From contig CM070548.1 in NCBI GenBank assembly GCA_036346405.1, positions 50,263,779-50,327,778 on the forward strand: a DNA stretch of 64,000 nucleotides. Reading direction: 5' to 3'. The notes under the pieces were generated by a model. That model ran no database searches and was not told where the DNA came from. It saw only the letters and a list, made by a program, of their open reading frames with translations. The DNA comes from Phyllostachys edulis. Its lineage: Eukaryota; Streptophyta; Magnoliopsida; Poales; Poaceae. Positions 48,001 to 55,019 of this stretch are shown one piece after another; positions within the stretch are counted from its first letter, which is position 1, and each line of letters starts with the position of its first letter. Position numbers and translations under genes: made by a program.

Positions 48001-49795
48001 AACCAAATATTTGAGGAGTAGTAACCGATCCAAACTCTACTCACACGCATCCAGCAGGGCCTGGTTTGTCAAACAATGTAACTTTCACAATTCACAAACA
48101 TAGTTGAAATGAGGCAAATGACTGCTCTAGATTCATCTACTCTTTGAGCCCGACGGAGTGGTTTTAGTTATCTTAGTGGGCACATGGTTGCTCGATCTAC
48201 TAGAGACTAGAGTTATACAAACACAAGCTGTATTGTACTTTACTGTAATGCTTGATTTTAATTTAGAAGGTATGTAAAGAAGCAAAAACTTAAGCACAAC
48301 CTTTTAACAAACAATAGAACTTTTTGCGAAAAGTACAAATTTTAGCATGCGGCTTACCGATGTGGTACATGATCCAAGGATGGTTGAACACGCTCAAGAG
48401 ACACAATGTTTCCACCAAAATCAGATTTGAACTTATTAATATATCTCATCATCTCAGAAACAGGCCTCTGCCAAGAAAAAAATAAGGAGATAAGTGACAT
48501 GAGGCAAGAAAAGAAACTGAACTTTATTAGAAAATTAGAATTGCTATTGATGTTACTCCTTTCCTAGGGAACATTTTTTTCCTTCCTCATATTGCTAATG
48601 ATCGCTTTTGGCAACCATATAGAGAGAATAGGTAGAATATTTTAAGATATGAACATTCAGTTAAATAGGAAAGGGGATAAGGTGATCGCACATGATAAAA
48701 ACAGAGAAGAGGGTATTAATCTAATCATAATGGTAAAATGCGCCAGGAGGCCCAGCACTACTGTTCGGCATCCGATGCAATCCATGTCAAATAATTATTG
48801 CTGTCAGGGTGTCAAGCATATTTAGAGCACCTGTTCAACTGAGTTCCATAAGGTCATACGAAATGCACTATCAAAGATCAAACAACAAAAGGACGTAAGA
48901 AGTGTGGAAAATCATGCAGCAGTTTCTCTTAGGCTACGCATTTCCTTTTCTTCCCCAGCTTTATACCATAGTATATAGGAATTACTGAATAACACTTCCA
49001 GTAAAAAGAGAGAACTTAACTAAATGCACAGTACAAACGATCATAAAATCTGAAAAATGAGTTACATAAAGCTGAGCACAAGTGATTGCAGGCTAACTAA
49101 CTATATCAAGCAACCACCCCAAAGATGTTGCTGTATTTTCTAGGGGAAAGTACATGATGACGACGTCAACGGCACATGATTGTCCCAAGCTAGAATGCCT
49201 ATATTTGGTGAAATGTTCCTGATCATTACTTAGTGGATACATGTAGACATTTTGCAAACCGATTCACCTTTCCCCAGCACAAGAGGCCGCCAATTCTATA
49301 TCCAACTACTGGACGAACGCTCCAAATTCTAACATTATTAGTAAAGAACTACGTGTTCCCTTTTGACACTTGCATCATTCGTATCTCATAGAGTTTACCA
49401 CCAGCCACAAACGCCCAGATCCCAGATCTGTCAACCCACCGGAATCGGATCAAGTGAAACGCAAGGCGAGTAGGGCTGGAGGTGGGGCTAGGGCACCTTG
49501 TAGACGCACTCGGCGAGGACCATGGCGCAAAGCAGCTCCTGGAGCTCGGCGACGGTGTCGACGCGGACGGCGCGGCAGAGCTCGCGGAGCTGGCGGCGGC
49601 GGCGCTCGAACTCCTCGCGGAACATGCGCTCCCGCTGTCGCCGCCGGTCGCCCGGCCACGCGGGCGGCCGCGGCGGGGCCAGGGCCACCGCGGCATAGGG
49701 AGCGGCAGCCGCGGCGCCCGCAGCCGCGCCCAGGGGAGCCGTGCCGCCTGGTCCCGCACCCACGACTCCACGCGGCTCACCAGCGCCGTCGCCAT
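20884..49795 (-). CDS. Class 3 lipase fused to a P-loop NTPase-like domain (14 exons)
   Basis: Host gene, complement of 14 exons. Joined exons 2-14 encode 942 residues plus stop without interruption. Domains in order: N-terminal helical segment ending CAMVLAECVYK; alpha/beta-hydrolase lipase with nucleophile elbow CGHSLGG (exon 5), TFSQPPVGN (exon 6), and the likely acid and base in IPEDLVPRI and FHHYN (exon 7); a long linker; a P-loop LLGLEGAGKTSLL across exons 11/12; a segment with LAITNKFS that resembles a GTPase NKxD box but lacks the Asp (exon 13); and a C-terminal charged helix plus a Gly/Ala-rich hydrophobic stretch, possibly a membrane anchor (exon 14). The length of about 985-1,040 residues and the layout resemble the Arabidopsis At3g07400 type. 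The family is predicted to hydrolyse acylglycerol or phospholipid esters; the role of the P-loop part is unknown. All introns are GT-AG. The start is uncertain (see exon 1). Confidence 0.9.
21392..21928 (-). CDS. Lipase gene exon 13
   Basis: 537 nt in phase 0, acceptor TCTAACAG|GAG, donor GAG|GTACTT. It encodes the distal P-loop-domain part: TDLVIVVHNLAHRIPQYYQY, then VPWILAITNKFSVSAHEQN (degenerate G4-like motif), then FHPVNFALSPFQRKDIVMH. It is separated from the P-loop exon by the 14.9-kb intron. Confidence 0.9.
23413..23573 (+). repeat. Copia 5' LTR
   Basis: TGTTAAGAATGATAGTG ... TTTTTAACA, 161 bp, with (CT)n at about 23,441-23,466 and a TATA-like CTATATATACC near 23,500. Confidence 0.9.
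23574..23585 (+). other. Primer binding site (initiator Met tRNA)
   Basis: TGGTATCAGAGC immediately after the LTR. Confidence 0.9.
24262..25159 (+). repeat. Gypsy 5' LTR
   Basis: 898 bp, TGATGAGG...CCATCA, paired with 30,975-31,868. Confidence 0.9.
25160..26779 (+). other. Gypsy leader region
   Basis: PBS-like site then untranslated leader. Two long adenine runs are at about 25,897-25,910 and 25,970-25,983. No reliable coding before gag. Confidence 0.6.
26780..27300 (+). pseudogene. Gypsy gag fragment
   Basis: Broken frames encode KVKFTIPSF-like sequence (about 26,815), then ERLKEAMCNRFVPPSYKRDL and RKKLQRLEQGDSYISDYY (about 27,010-27,120), then LQKGMVRCGVVEDTEDKICR (about 27,130-27,190). 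This is the usual core of gypsy capsid proteins. Stops and frame changes occur throughout. The region 27,300-27,770 downstream is GC-rich and contains only unclear coding. Confidence 0.7.
27780..28270 (+). pseudogene. Gypsy aspartic protease region
   Basis: VIIDGGSATTW (about 27,830) fits the active-site block with the DGG variant often seen in plant gypsy proteases. It is followed in another frame by VSFDLVKKLGL and DVVPMQACSLLLGRPWEFD (about 28,020-28,075). Confidence 0.7.
28577..29240 (+). pseudogene. Gypsy reverse transcriptase fragments
   Basis: CVDCRAINNITIRYRHPIP and MFTKIDLCSGYHQIRMK (about 28,625-28,780), a frame break near 28,800, then VMPFGLTNAPSTFMRLMNEV and the catalytic VVYFDDILIYSKS (about 28,915-28,955), then WPTPTTVSQVRSFLGLAGF. 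The core motifs are intact but split between frames. Confidence 0.85.
29436..29942 (+). pseudogene. Gypsy RNase H region
   Basis: NYSTYDKELYALVSSSETW, then EFVIHYDHESLKHI and KHKKGKDNVIADALSRR (about 29,650-29,695), the standard RNase H end of plant gypsy RT. The frame changes into integrase near 29,935. Confidence 0.85.
29933..30440 (+). pseudogene. Gypsy integrase
   Basis: The HHCC zinc finger is represented by FVAHCTTCQKAKSRLNPHG (about 30,005-30,062). The catalytic core has ISMDFVLGLPG (first Asp), VVVDRFSKMTHFI and TIVSDRDAKFLSHFW (second Asp region). The frame ends at 30,436 in the region that should hold the catalytic Glu. Further broken coding (YGF..PVPS.., KSKLMPRVFGPF, FGVSPTFN) continues to about 30,910. 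Confidence 0.8.
30975..31868 (+). repeat. Gypsy 3' LTR
   Basis: 894 bp, matching the 5' LTR with scattered single-base indels and substitutions. The sense frame at its start continues the pol C-terminus (DEDITSWDTHNN, GPITRAR). Confidence 0.9.
31874..33290 (+). pseudogene. Copia protease and integrase (intron 12 element)
   Basis: After the gypsy element the copia frame resumes with ILDSIPIRGDDTIACSVLAN, then a stop, then the protease motif PWILDSGTSFHVTFD (about 32,115-32,160). A stop follows, then MNLISVGQFADMNCFVGFDD, the GAG-pre-integrase HHRLGHLYGSHPS (about 32,590) and the integrase core SDVWGPSPFASKGGHSCYAI, FIDDHTRYTWIYF and FRSDFGGEYLS with AQNGIAERKH (32,307-33,287). Confidence 0.85.
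33324..33743 (+). pseudogene. Copia integrase C-terminal part
   Basis: FLGYSPEHKGYRCYDPS and RITRDVTFDEGRPFF, followed by a Ser/Pro-rich linker, as usual between integrase and RT in copia elements. It ends at a stop at 33,741. Confidence 0.75.
33850..35232 (+). pseudogene. Copia RT and RNase H with the YVDD segment deleted
   Basis: RT begins with TWDLVPLPSGAVPITCKWVF (about 33,903), ARLVARGFQQ, MDVKNAFLHGDLHEEVYMQP and LRRALYGLKQAYHALFERF. At about 34,365 the sequence jumps from the block preceding the catalytic box to DDMDYVAFVKKLSEQF and SDLGPLSYFVGIEV. About 40-50 bases that should encode the YVDD motif are absent, judged against the intron 7 copia element (LLLLYVDDMIITGDD). RNase H follows (YSDSTWTNDPADRRF, AWKSKKQTAVSRSSAGVELR, ADFFTKTQT; to 35,232). 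Confidence 0.85.
35348..36355. mobile_element. Non-autonomous hAT-like insert in the copia 3' LTR
   Basis: About 1.0 kb inserted in the CT-rich part of the LTR. The right end reversed starts CAGTGTTCACCTAGGCGCTA, a hAT-like terminus. The left end (AGATGATCCCCAGCGGGCGC) matches it partly, and both ends carry arrays of CGCCTAGG-type palindromes. The flanks CTCTCTAA / CTCTCTAG would be an 8-bp duplication with one mismatch, in a repeat where this is hard to judge. There is no transposase; the minus-strand frame at 35,442-35,804 has no domain. Confidence 0.65.
36869..37018 (-). CDS. Lipase gene exon 12 (P-loop)
   Basis: 150 nt, acceptor CATGTAG|GGG, donor CAG|GTACAG. It encodes GAGKTSLLKAMLGQV, completing the Walker A motif begun in exon 11, and VLECIHVDLHGKG, which contains a DxxG-like motif. 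Confidence 0.9.
37098..37416 (-). CDS. Lipase gene exon 11
   Basis: 319 nt, acceptor CATGCACAG|G, donor GAG|GTACCT. It encodes the linker (MRILVGHPLKQPPNY; TDTDSNTDFGFEPLFDD) and a strand leading to the P-loop (RRVRLLGLE). Confidence 0.9.
37417..38445 (-). other. Intron 10 of the lipase gene
   Basis: 1.0 kb of AT-rich sequence; no gene or clear repeat seen. Confidence 0.7.
38446..38784 (-). CDS. Lipase gene exon 10
   Basis: 339 nt, acceptor TTTAATCAG|G, donor AACTG|GTATGC. It encodes FVAIKRPLTTLSSLCRIYDM, SHLQELLGLTAADSVELGH and LPLGWNGLPGLPGGKSAEPL, in the linker before the P-loop part. Confidence 0.9.
38785..39512 (-). other. Intron 9 of the lipase gene
   Basis: 728 bp, AT-rich; nothing recognised. 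Confidence 0.7.
39513..39589 (-). CDS. Lipase gene exon 9
   Basis: 77 nt, acceptor ATTTGCAG|GTG, donor CCAAAA|GTAAGA. It encodes VQSVIAELRERLQSHSMKSY, a helical segment. Confidence 0.88.
39734..39799 (-). CDS. Lipase gene exon 8
   Basis: 66 nt, acceptor CTTTCCAG|CTT, donor TCG|GTATGA. It encodes LYLLGDSSVNTLSGSEYSKM. It lies just downstream (in gene sense) of the retroelement-filled intron 7. Confidence 0.88.
40152..40156. other. Target-site duplication, left copy
   Basis: ATGAC before the TG of the copia LTR; repeated at 45,267-45,271. Confidence 0.9.
40157..40278 (+). repeat. Copia 5' LTR (122 bp)
   Basis: TGTTAGATATATATATATGT ... CCACTTCCAACA. Confidence 0.92.
40279..40806 (+). other. 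Leader of the intron 7 copia element
   Basis: GC-rich untranslated leader with open frames in several registers on both strands and no conserved domain. Confidence 0.6.
40807..41710 (+). pseudogene. Copia gag (intron 7 element)
   Basis: Two overlapping frames: the N-terminal part up to 41,133 (FNGANYREVRPKTC, ALWVYLTGEA) and, after a frame change near 41,110, FEDALEEYQTQLHGYEVWND, ASDVLGLSTAKEMWDRLRAH, YLSALREEQSLEQQDATVD and FLTRLRPEYEVARSQLL. This is a UBN2-type copia capsid. No zinc knuckle could be found in the short stretch before the protease. Confidence 0.8.
41930..43493 (+). pseudogene. Copia protease remnant and integrase (intron 7 element)
   Basis: The protease active-site block near 41,955 is split by a frame change before HMTPDSTHLSSM-like coding. 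GAG-pre-integrase (HYRLGHIGGSRLSSL, about 42,385) leads to the integrase core with FDLIHFDVWGPAPFTSKEGH, FIDDYSRYAWLY and FRADSAGEYIS; relatives have SDSGGE or SDFGGE here. The frame is lost near 42,815 and again before RISRDVTFDESRPYY (43,179-43,493). Confidence 0.82.
43640..45070 (+). pseudogene. Copia RT and RNase H (intron 7 element)
   Basis: An unbroken frame at 43,669-44,613 encodes the RT: TWDLVPLPARVTPITCKWVY, DETFAPVAHMTTVRTLL, LDVKNAFLNGELREEVYMQP, LYGLKQAPRAWFERF and the catalytic LLLLYVDDMIITGDD. RNase H begins with VGSLVYLGITRPDISHPI but breaks after 44,613. The DATWASDHSDRRSL-like part and the LTKHIGVD-like part follow in other frames. Confidence 0.85.
45145..45266 (+). repeat. 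Copia 3' LTR (122 bp)
   Basis: Identical by eye to 40,157-40,278; followed by the ATGAC duplication. Confidence 0.92.
46197..46758 (-). CDS. Lipase gene exon 7
   Basis: 562 nt, acceptor TTTTACTAG|C, donor GGTGAG|GTCAGT. It encodes YVHQRGWQDYFKSYCIPEDL, VPRILSPAYFHHYNAQTP (likely catalytic Asp and His region of the lipase) and then a long polar linker with LWRLSKLVPLEGVRKSLSAL and SRVPSLPSYVPFGE. Confidence 0.92.
46924..47054 (-). CDS. Lipase gene exon 6
   Basis: 131 nt, acceptor ACTGCAG|GTT, donor AGAGA|GTAAGT. It encodes VAALATLAILRVLASSSSSK and CITFSQPPVGNAALR, the strand after the nucleophile elbow. Confidence 0.92.
47127..47231 (-). CDS. Lipase gene exon 5 (nucleophile elbow)
   Basis: 105 nt, 35 codons in phase 0. 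It encodes ALELYKLAQKKNRKLVLCGH then SLGGA, so the catalytic Ser lies in GHSLGG. Acceptor CATGTAG|GGT, donor GCG|GTAGGT. Confidence 0.93.
47330..47510 (-). CDS. Lipase gene exon 4
   Basis: 181 nt, acceptor TTTATAG|AGA, donor CGA|GTATGC. It encodes DVIADVNILQGTIFHEDTAQ, then a charged variable insert (SEKNDDQKGEENLGKSSQEK). Confidence 0.9.
47595..47657 (-). CDS. Lipase gene exon 3
   Basis: 63 nt, acceptor CACGTAG|GTA, donor ACAA|GTAAGA. It encodes YLLAEAGDTLFATFIGTKQY, the first strand pair of the lipase fold. Confidence 0.92.
48358..48467 (-). CDS. Lipase gene exon 2
   Basis: 110 nt, acceptor TTGGCAG|AGG, donor CATCG|GTAAGC. It encodes RPVSEMMRYINKFKSDFGGN and IVSLERVQPSLDHVPH. Confidence 0.92.
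49497..49795 (-). CDS. Lipase gene exon 1, possible frameshift
   Basis: The exon ends at the donor TACAAG|GTGCCC. The conserved frame ends RMFREEFERRRRQLRELCRA and ELLCAMVLAECVYK, and joins exon 2 in phase. The best start ATG (49,795; MATALVSRVESWVRDQAARL) is in a different frame. In the conserved frame the first ATG downstream is at 49,625 (MFREEF). Net loss of one base (or gain of two) in the GC-rich tract between about 49,640 and 49,740 would join the two. Either the base is missing in this copy or assembly, or translation starts at 49,625 and an Ala-rich N-terminus is not made. Confidence 0.7.
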
Positions 49796-50953
49796 TGGTG
49801 CGGAGGGATGACAGGAGGGCGATCCGTCGGGGGAAGAGGAGGAGGAGGAAGGGCAAGTGTGTAGGATTAGTATACGCCGCGGTATATCTGCGGCGGGGAG
49901 AGTAGATCCGAGACTCCGGATTGATTGGAACAGGAGGGAGAGGAGGAGCCGTTTCTGCTTGGTGTTCGAGTTCTGACAGACCGCGTCGTGGCGAGTTCGA
50001 CGATTGTGTTTGGAACTTTGGATTGATGCTCCCACACTGTGCCATGCCAATTTTTGGTGATGCTTTGTATTTTGGCCACTGTTCGGGTGACAATTAAATT
50101 TTACTTTGCTCCTCCAATGATTTGGCTTGTTTTTGCTGACATTCTTGAAAAAAATATGGGTGAATGACATATATACCACTAGGATCTCTCTCTTTTTTTT
50201 TTTATGTTTGTCATCACAGATGAGCTAATTGCTCTAATGCCATTAGAAAGGTATGGAATAGGTTTTTTTTTCCCATTCTGACAAGTGTCAACGAGTTTGT
50301 CCGAGACCAAATGACTATTTTGCCCTTCCAAGAAAAAAATAGGAAAATAAAACAACAAACCTCGACCGGGCACGGTGGGGCACAGCGGCGGAGACATGAC
50401 GCCAACTCGGTGAACTCGATCGTACGTAGAGGCAAAGCCAAAGGCGTGGATCATGCTGACCCTAACGACGTCGACTCAACTTGCTGAGGTAATATGATAT
50501 TTTTATTCATAGTAAAGCACATAATTCGGGTAGTTACCACCAAAAGAAGACTACATAAGTTTCAGATTTATCTAAAAACAGAGAAGTACAAAAACAAAAT
50601 ACCATTTTAGTTGGCAAAACAACAGGGTGCATACTTTTGAAAATGACCATAAAATAGTTATGCTATTGAAATGAAAACACCTGTTTCGGTAGAGAAACAA
50701 TAGTACCACGATGTAATGAGAAGAAAATAGACCAGTTCCTTTCACTATAGATTCAAGCTGCGTAACGACGTGTTACACAGTCAGTAGCGAAGTGTTGACA
50801 GAGGATTCAAGTTTAAAGGTTGAGTTTACGACCAATTGATGTGATTAACATCATTCACAATCCTCTTTTAAATTTCTCTTGAGCTCAGTCACTGGTCAGC
50901 GAACTAGTTCCGAAATTTTCAATGAACACATGGTGCGCAATACCAGTACGCAC
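49796..50953 (-). promoter_or_regulatory. 5' untranslated and upstream region of the lipase gene
   Basis: 49,796 to about 50,090 is GC-rich, C/T-rich in gene sense, and probably 5' untranslated. Beyond 50,100 the composition drops to AT-rich. I see no clear TATA box at the expected distance. Open frames here on both strands are GC-driven. 50,460-50,953 is AT-rich DNA flanking the next transposon. Confidence 0.45.
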
Positions 50954-50961
50954 ATATGTAA
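50954..50961. other. Target-site duplication, left copy
   Basis: ATATGTAA, repeated at 55,286-55,293. The next base is G on both sides, so a 9-bp reading (ATATGTAAG) is possible. Confidence 0.8.
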
Positions 50962-51225
50962 GGAATTTTTTTTAAATAATATTTTTTTAAAACAAAATTA
51001 CAAAAATATATAATCGCCCCAAAAAATTACAGAAATGAGTTCCTGTCGCTAGTTGAAGTGGCGACAGGTTCCTGTCGCCATTTCAACTGGCGATAGGGAC
51101 CCTGACCGCTCCTGTCGCCGATCCAACTACCTATCGCCATTTGAAATGGCGATAGGTCCCTGTCGCCATTTCAACTGGCGATAGGTTTCTGTCGCCAGTT
51201 GAAATGGCGACAGGTTCCTCTCCAA
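50962..51225 (+). repeat. Left terminal inverted repeat with palindromic units
   Basis: An AT-rich outer 80 bases, then at least four units such as GTCGCCATTTCAACTGGCGA, each an imperfect palindrome. The alternating arms could fold into a row of hairpins. Confidence 0.8.
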
Positions 51226-51479
51226 CCCTAATTTGCAAGTCCACTTTACATACTTATGATTTTTATAAATTTTTAATGGTACAAAATCTATTAATCTCGT
51301 AATAACAATTTATAATGATCGTATATTGTTCTAGTCGTTGAATTTCGTAGAATTTTATGAGGGCGTTTGAGATATTAATTATTCGTAAATCTGGCTAAAT
51401 GATATTACGATGATCACGAATAACACGGAAGAATGGAATCTGAAACATGGTACTAAAAAGAGATTTTGAAACATGAGAC

Positions 51480-54400
51480 TAGCATAATAAGAGTTGTTCA
51501 TATATTAATATTTCGTGGTATGGTGATATTTGAAGGACCAAATATCTCTGGCGGCCCTCTTGGGGCACACTCCCGCATGTCGCCTCGGCCTCTGCTGCTG
51601 ACGGTCCGAGTATGTGAGAGGTTGGTAGCGATGATTGGCCGACCGAGACGAGTAGTCCGAGGTGGTGTCGCGAGGGCCTCCTTCTCTGTGTCTGTTGTGT
51701 CGGTGGCGGAGCACTTTGCGGTGAGAAGCCTCCAAGTTGAGCGAGGCGCCACGCAAGTCATCAAAGAAATGTCGATGGGTATCGATAGGTTTGCCTCGTC
51801 GTCCGGAAATGAACCGTCCTCCCAAGGCGTTCTGTGAAGTATTATGTTACAAAGCGTAATCATGCCGAAAACACGAAAAAGAAACATAATCATCCCAAGG
51901 TGGTCATACCGCCGTCCGGAGATATGCGCCGACGACTCCGCGTACCCTTGGCCCACGTGATAGTGGAGCTCAGGACCTGATAGAGAATATTGCCGTTAGT
52001 AATTATCGGGGTTCGAAAGAAACAAACATTACGTTCCGCAAGCAAGCAAGGTGGTCATACGGTAGCACGGCGTGCCGATGAGCCCTGTCTAGTGCTGCTC
52101 CCACCATGGTGCCACGATGACACGCCCGCCACGTCCGGGGCAGGAGCTCGTGGACGTGAACCACCTCGTCCCGAGGTGACCCTAAATCAAGACAGTCGGT
52201 CCACCGAGTCCCTCGGCATGCGACAAGTCGCAATCTGGATGCCTCGTCTCGCCGCGTCGATGATCCATCGCACAAGCCCTCTCGTGTCCCCTGCGTCCTC
52301 GGTGCACGGTGGTTGCTACCTCGAGAATCTCCGGTGTAGATCCGCTCGCACAAGTTGGAAACATAATCTGGCAAGATAAATATGAATTAAGGACGATTCA
52401 ATACGTCTCGAGAGGTGGAAGCGAGTCTGGTTTGGGTAGGGTGCGTGTCGGACGTCGCGACCTCATGTCGTGGTGGGTCGACCACGACCCGGACGCTGAT
52501 GAAGCCTTGTCCGACTAGAGTACCAATCCATGTAATCCGCGACGTCTCGATGTCATAGGGATCCTCCCACGCTGGATGATATCTTGACGCGTGACTCCAA
52601 ACCTCGACCCAAGGCGCATCCTATCCAACGGGACATCGAGCTACGTACTCCTTCCTAGTGTACTGTGGACACCAACACAATTATTTATTTAGCACATAAT
52701 TACATTGTGTGAAAAAAGTAAACATGTGAACTTACGCATGGGCGTCTTGCCGGCACCGTATCCCCACGAAGGCTGGGATCTCTCAGACCGAATCGCGCAT
52801 GACCCATTGCTGGTACTCCTCCACGAAGACATCATGTACCAAGGGGCTCGCGTGTACCAAGCTTCGTAGTCTCGCGTGCCAGGGACCGACGATCCGTCGG
52901 GCGCTCGTTGGATAAGCCTCTCCGTAGTGTACGGTGTCCAGATGACGCGGTCATCGGTCGGTGATCGAACATCGCGATGTACTCGGGTAAGACCCCTGCG
53001 AAGTGATCGGCGTGAAGGTGACCTATGCAATAGAACACCGCAAACTTAGCACACCAAATTGTGATTACAATACATAAAAAATGATCATAAAACTAACCCG
53101 TCGGCGGCACCAAACCGTGCCCATGGTGGGGCGGTCCACCTCATCGGCCATAGCGTATAAGGTGATCGTATATGCTCTCAAGTCCGGTTGTGGTCGTCCG
53201 TCAAAACGCCAAGGACCATAGCTGCAGTAGTGGACATCCGGAGAGGATGGAGTTGTCCCGGTATGGTGGCACGCGTCGCCGCAAAGGCGATGCAGTCCGC
53301 ATAAAATGCGGCGGACCCGAGCGAGGAGGATCTCATCAATCTCCATGTTGGCCACCTGCGTGTGCGTCACGGACGTCTTGCTTGTCGACGCTGTCGCCGT
53401 GGGACCCGTAAACATGACCCACCAGAACAACCATAGCGGTAGGCCTCAAAGTGCCTCCTAACAACCACGCCCTCGCGCCAGCGCCATACGCTCGGTGCAA
53501 GAAGAAATGTAGAATTCGTGACAAGGTTCACATACGAATTTAAGCGAGATGACAATAATTACAAATACTTACGAGAACCGCGAGATCCACTTCAACGTCG
53601 GCTCGTCTTGCGTCTTGAACTTCGGTGTAATTCTTTGCCATTGGCAAGACATCGTGGAACCTCGCTAGGAGGTCGGTCGCCACGTGTCCAAGATGTCGTA
53701 TGTCGCCAGGGGCGGCTCGCACATGGCAACCCGAGCAGAAGCTCACGCCCTGCAAACATCGGCGTCATCTCCCCCACGGAAGGTGGAGCGTGCGTCTCGC
53801 CTCGGCGGTCAACCAACGCCGTCGGCGGCGCCCGGTCAATGCGGAAACGCCTAGACGCGTCGACCACCACCACGGTCCGATCATCCTCAAAGTCGCCTCC
53901 ACCATCCTCGCTAGTGCAAGGAGGCTGCCGCTCTCAACTCGCATCAAAAGCGATTAAGAATAAACATGAATGCACGCAAAGTAGTCATCCGCGATTGAGT
54001 GTATTAAAACTATCGTACCTCGGAATCCGATGCGTATGCGGCCTCCATGCCCTCATAGGCGTGCGCAACCAAAGCAGCGCCAAGCTCAATCGACGCCTCG
54101 CCTACTGGGAGCACGCAGATCTTGAGGCAGCTACGGTGATGTGCATCAATCACGGGTCAAGCAACTCATCTTGGCCTCCGTCCGCCATATCTACAAATTA
54201 AGTGCATACATTGTAAAAAGTACGAAACATGTACGATGAACTACACTATACACATCTCAAATAATATCGATGAACTACACTCACGTCGCTATTTTACTTG
54301 ATTCTATGTCGCAATTCTACTTCATTCTAGTCGCTATTCTACTTGATTCTAGTCGTTATTGTACTTCATTCTAGTCGTTATTCTACTTGATTCTATGTAA

Positions 54401-54960
54401 GCTAGTCTACTTCATTCTAGTCGTTATTCTACTTGATTCTATGTTGATATTCTACTTCATTCTAGTCCCTATTCTACTTGATTCTATTCGTTATTGTACT
54501 TAATTCTCTTGGACATTATACTTAATTCTATGTTGCTATTCTACATAATTTGACATTATGTACAAATTTCAAAAATATAATGTAATACATACTTTCTATT
54601 CTACTTGATTCTATGTCGCAATTCTACTTCATTCTAGTCGCTATTCTACTTGATTCTATGTCGATATTCCACTTCATTCTAGTCCATATTCTACTTGATT
54701 CTAGTCGCTCTTTCACTACAATTCTATACATACTTTCGCTGCAATTATCTATTCTACTTAATTCTATGTCGCTATTCTACTTGATTCTATGTCCATATTC
54801 TACTTCATTCTACTCGCTAATCTACTTAATTCTAATCGAAAAATGTACCTGCAAGATGATTGGTCTACTAGATCCACTGCTCTCTGAATCTATCTCCTCC
54901 GCGACGAACGAGCAGCGCTTCGCTACCTTTCTTTCTCTTCCTCTCCTTCTCGATATTCTG
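51480..54960 (-). pseudogene. PMD-domain gene in the TIR element
   Basis: Minus-strand pieces in order: an exon 1-like RRRGRERKVAKRCSFVAEEI ending at ATCTTGCAG|GTACAT (donor near 54,846); a region from 54,195 with a stop soon after ATG; RTVVVVDASRRFRIDRAPPT, ALVDRRGETHAPPSVGEMTP and LLLGLPCASRPWRH (53,890-53,690), the N-terminal half of PMD; LSSPDVHYCSYGPWRFDGRP and DRPTMGTVWCRRR (about 53,250-53,100); an intron with acceptor TTGCATAG|GTCACC (about 53,020); then YIAMFDHRP and an out-of-frame W-rich block (52,690-53,000). A C-terminal basic tail runs to about 51,500. Frame changes and stops suggest a pseudogene, although splice sites persist. PMD proteins include MAIN/MAIL1; the biochemical function is not established. 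Confidence 0.65.
54283..54838. repeat. AT-rich minisatellite in a PMD intron
   Basis: More than 20 imperfect tandem copies of a 22-25 base unit such as ATTCTACTTGATTCTAGTCG, with TTCATTCTAG and TTGATTCTATG variants alternating. Confidence 0.85.
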
Positions 54961-55019
54961 TTTTTTTTGGAATTAAAATGAGGTTTGGAAGGATTTTTAC
55001 GGCATTTTATACATGGCAT

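Noticed and set aside
49349..50179. 276-codon minus-strand ORF over the lipase first exon
   Set aside because: It uses the wrong frame for the conserved exon 1 end and continues past the donor; only its first codons (from 49,795) may be real.
51466..51837. Plus-strand 123-codon ORF as a gene
   Set aside because: It is the complement of the PMD gene's C-terminal region; the minus strand carries the splice sites and domain signal.
54283..54838. Tandem repeats as a CRISPR-like array
   Set aside because: Unit and spacing are those of an imperfect minisatellite without unique spacers, and the genome is eukaryotic.
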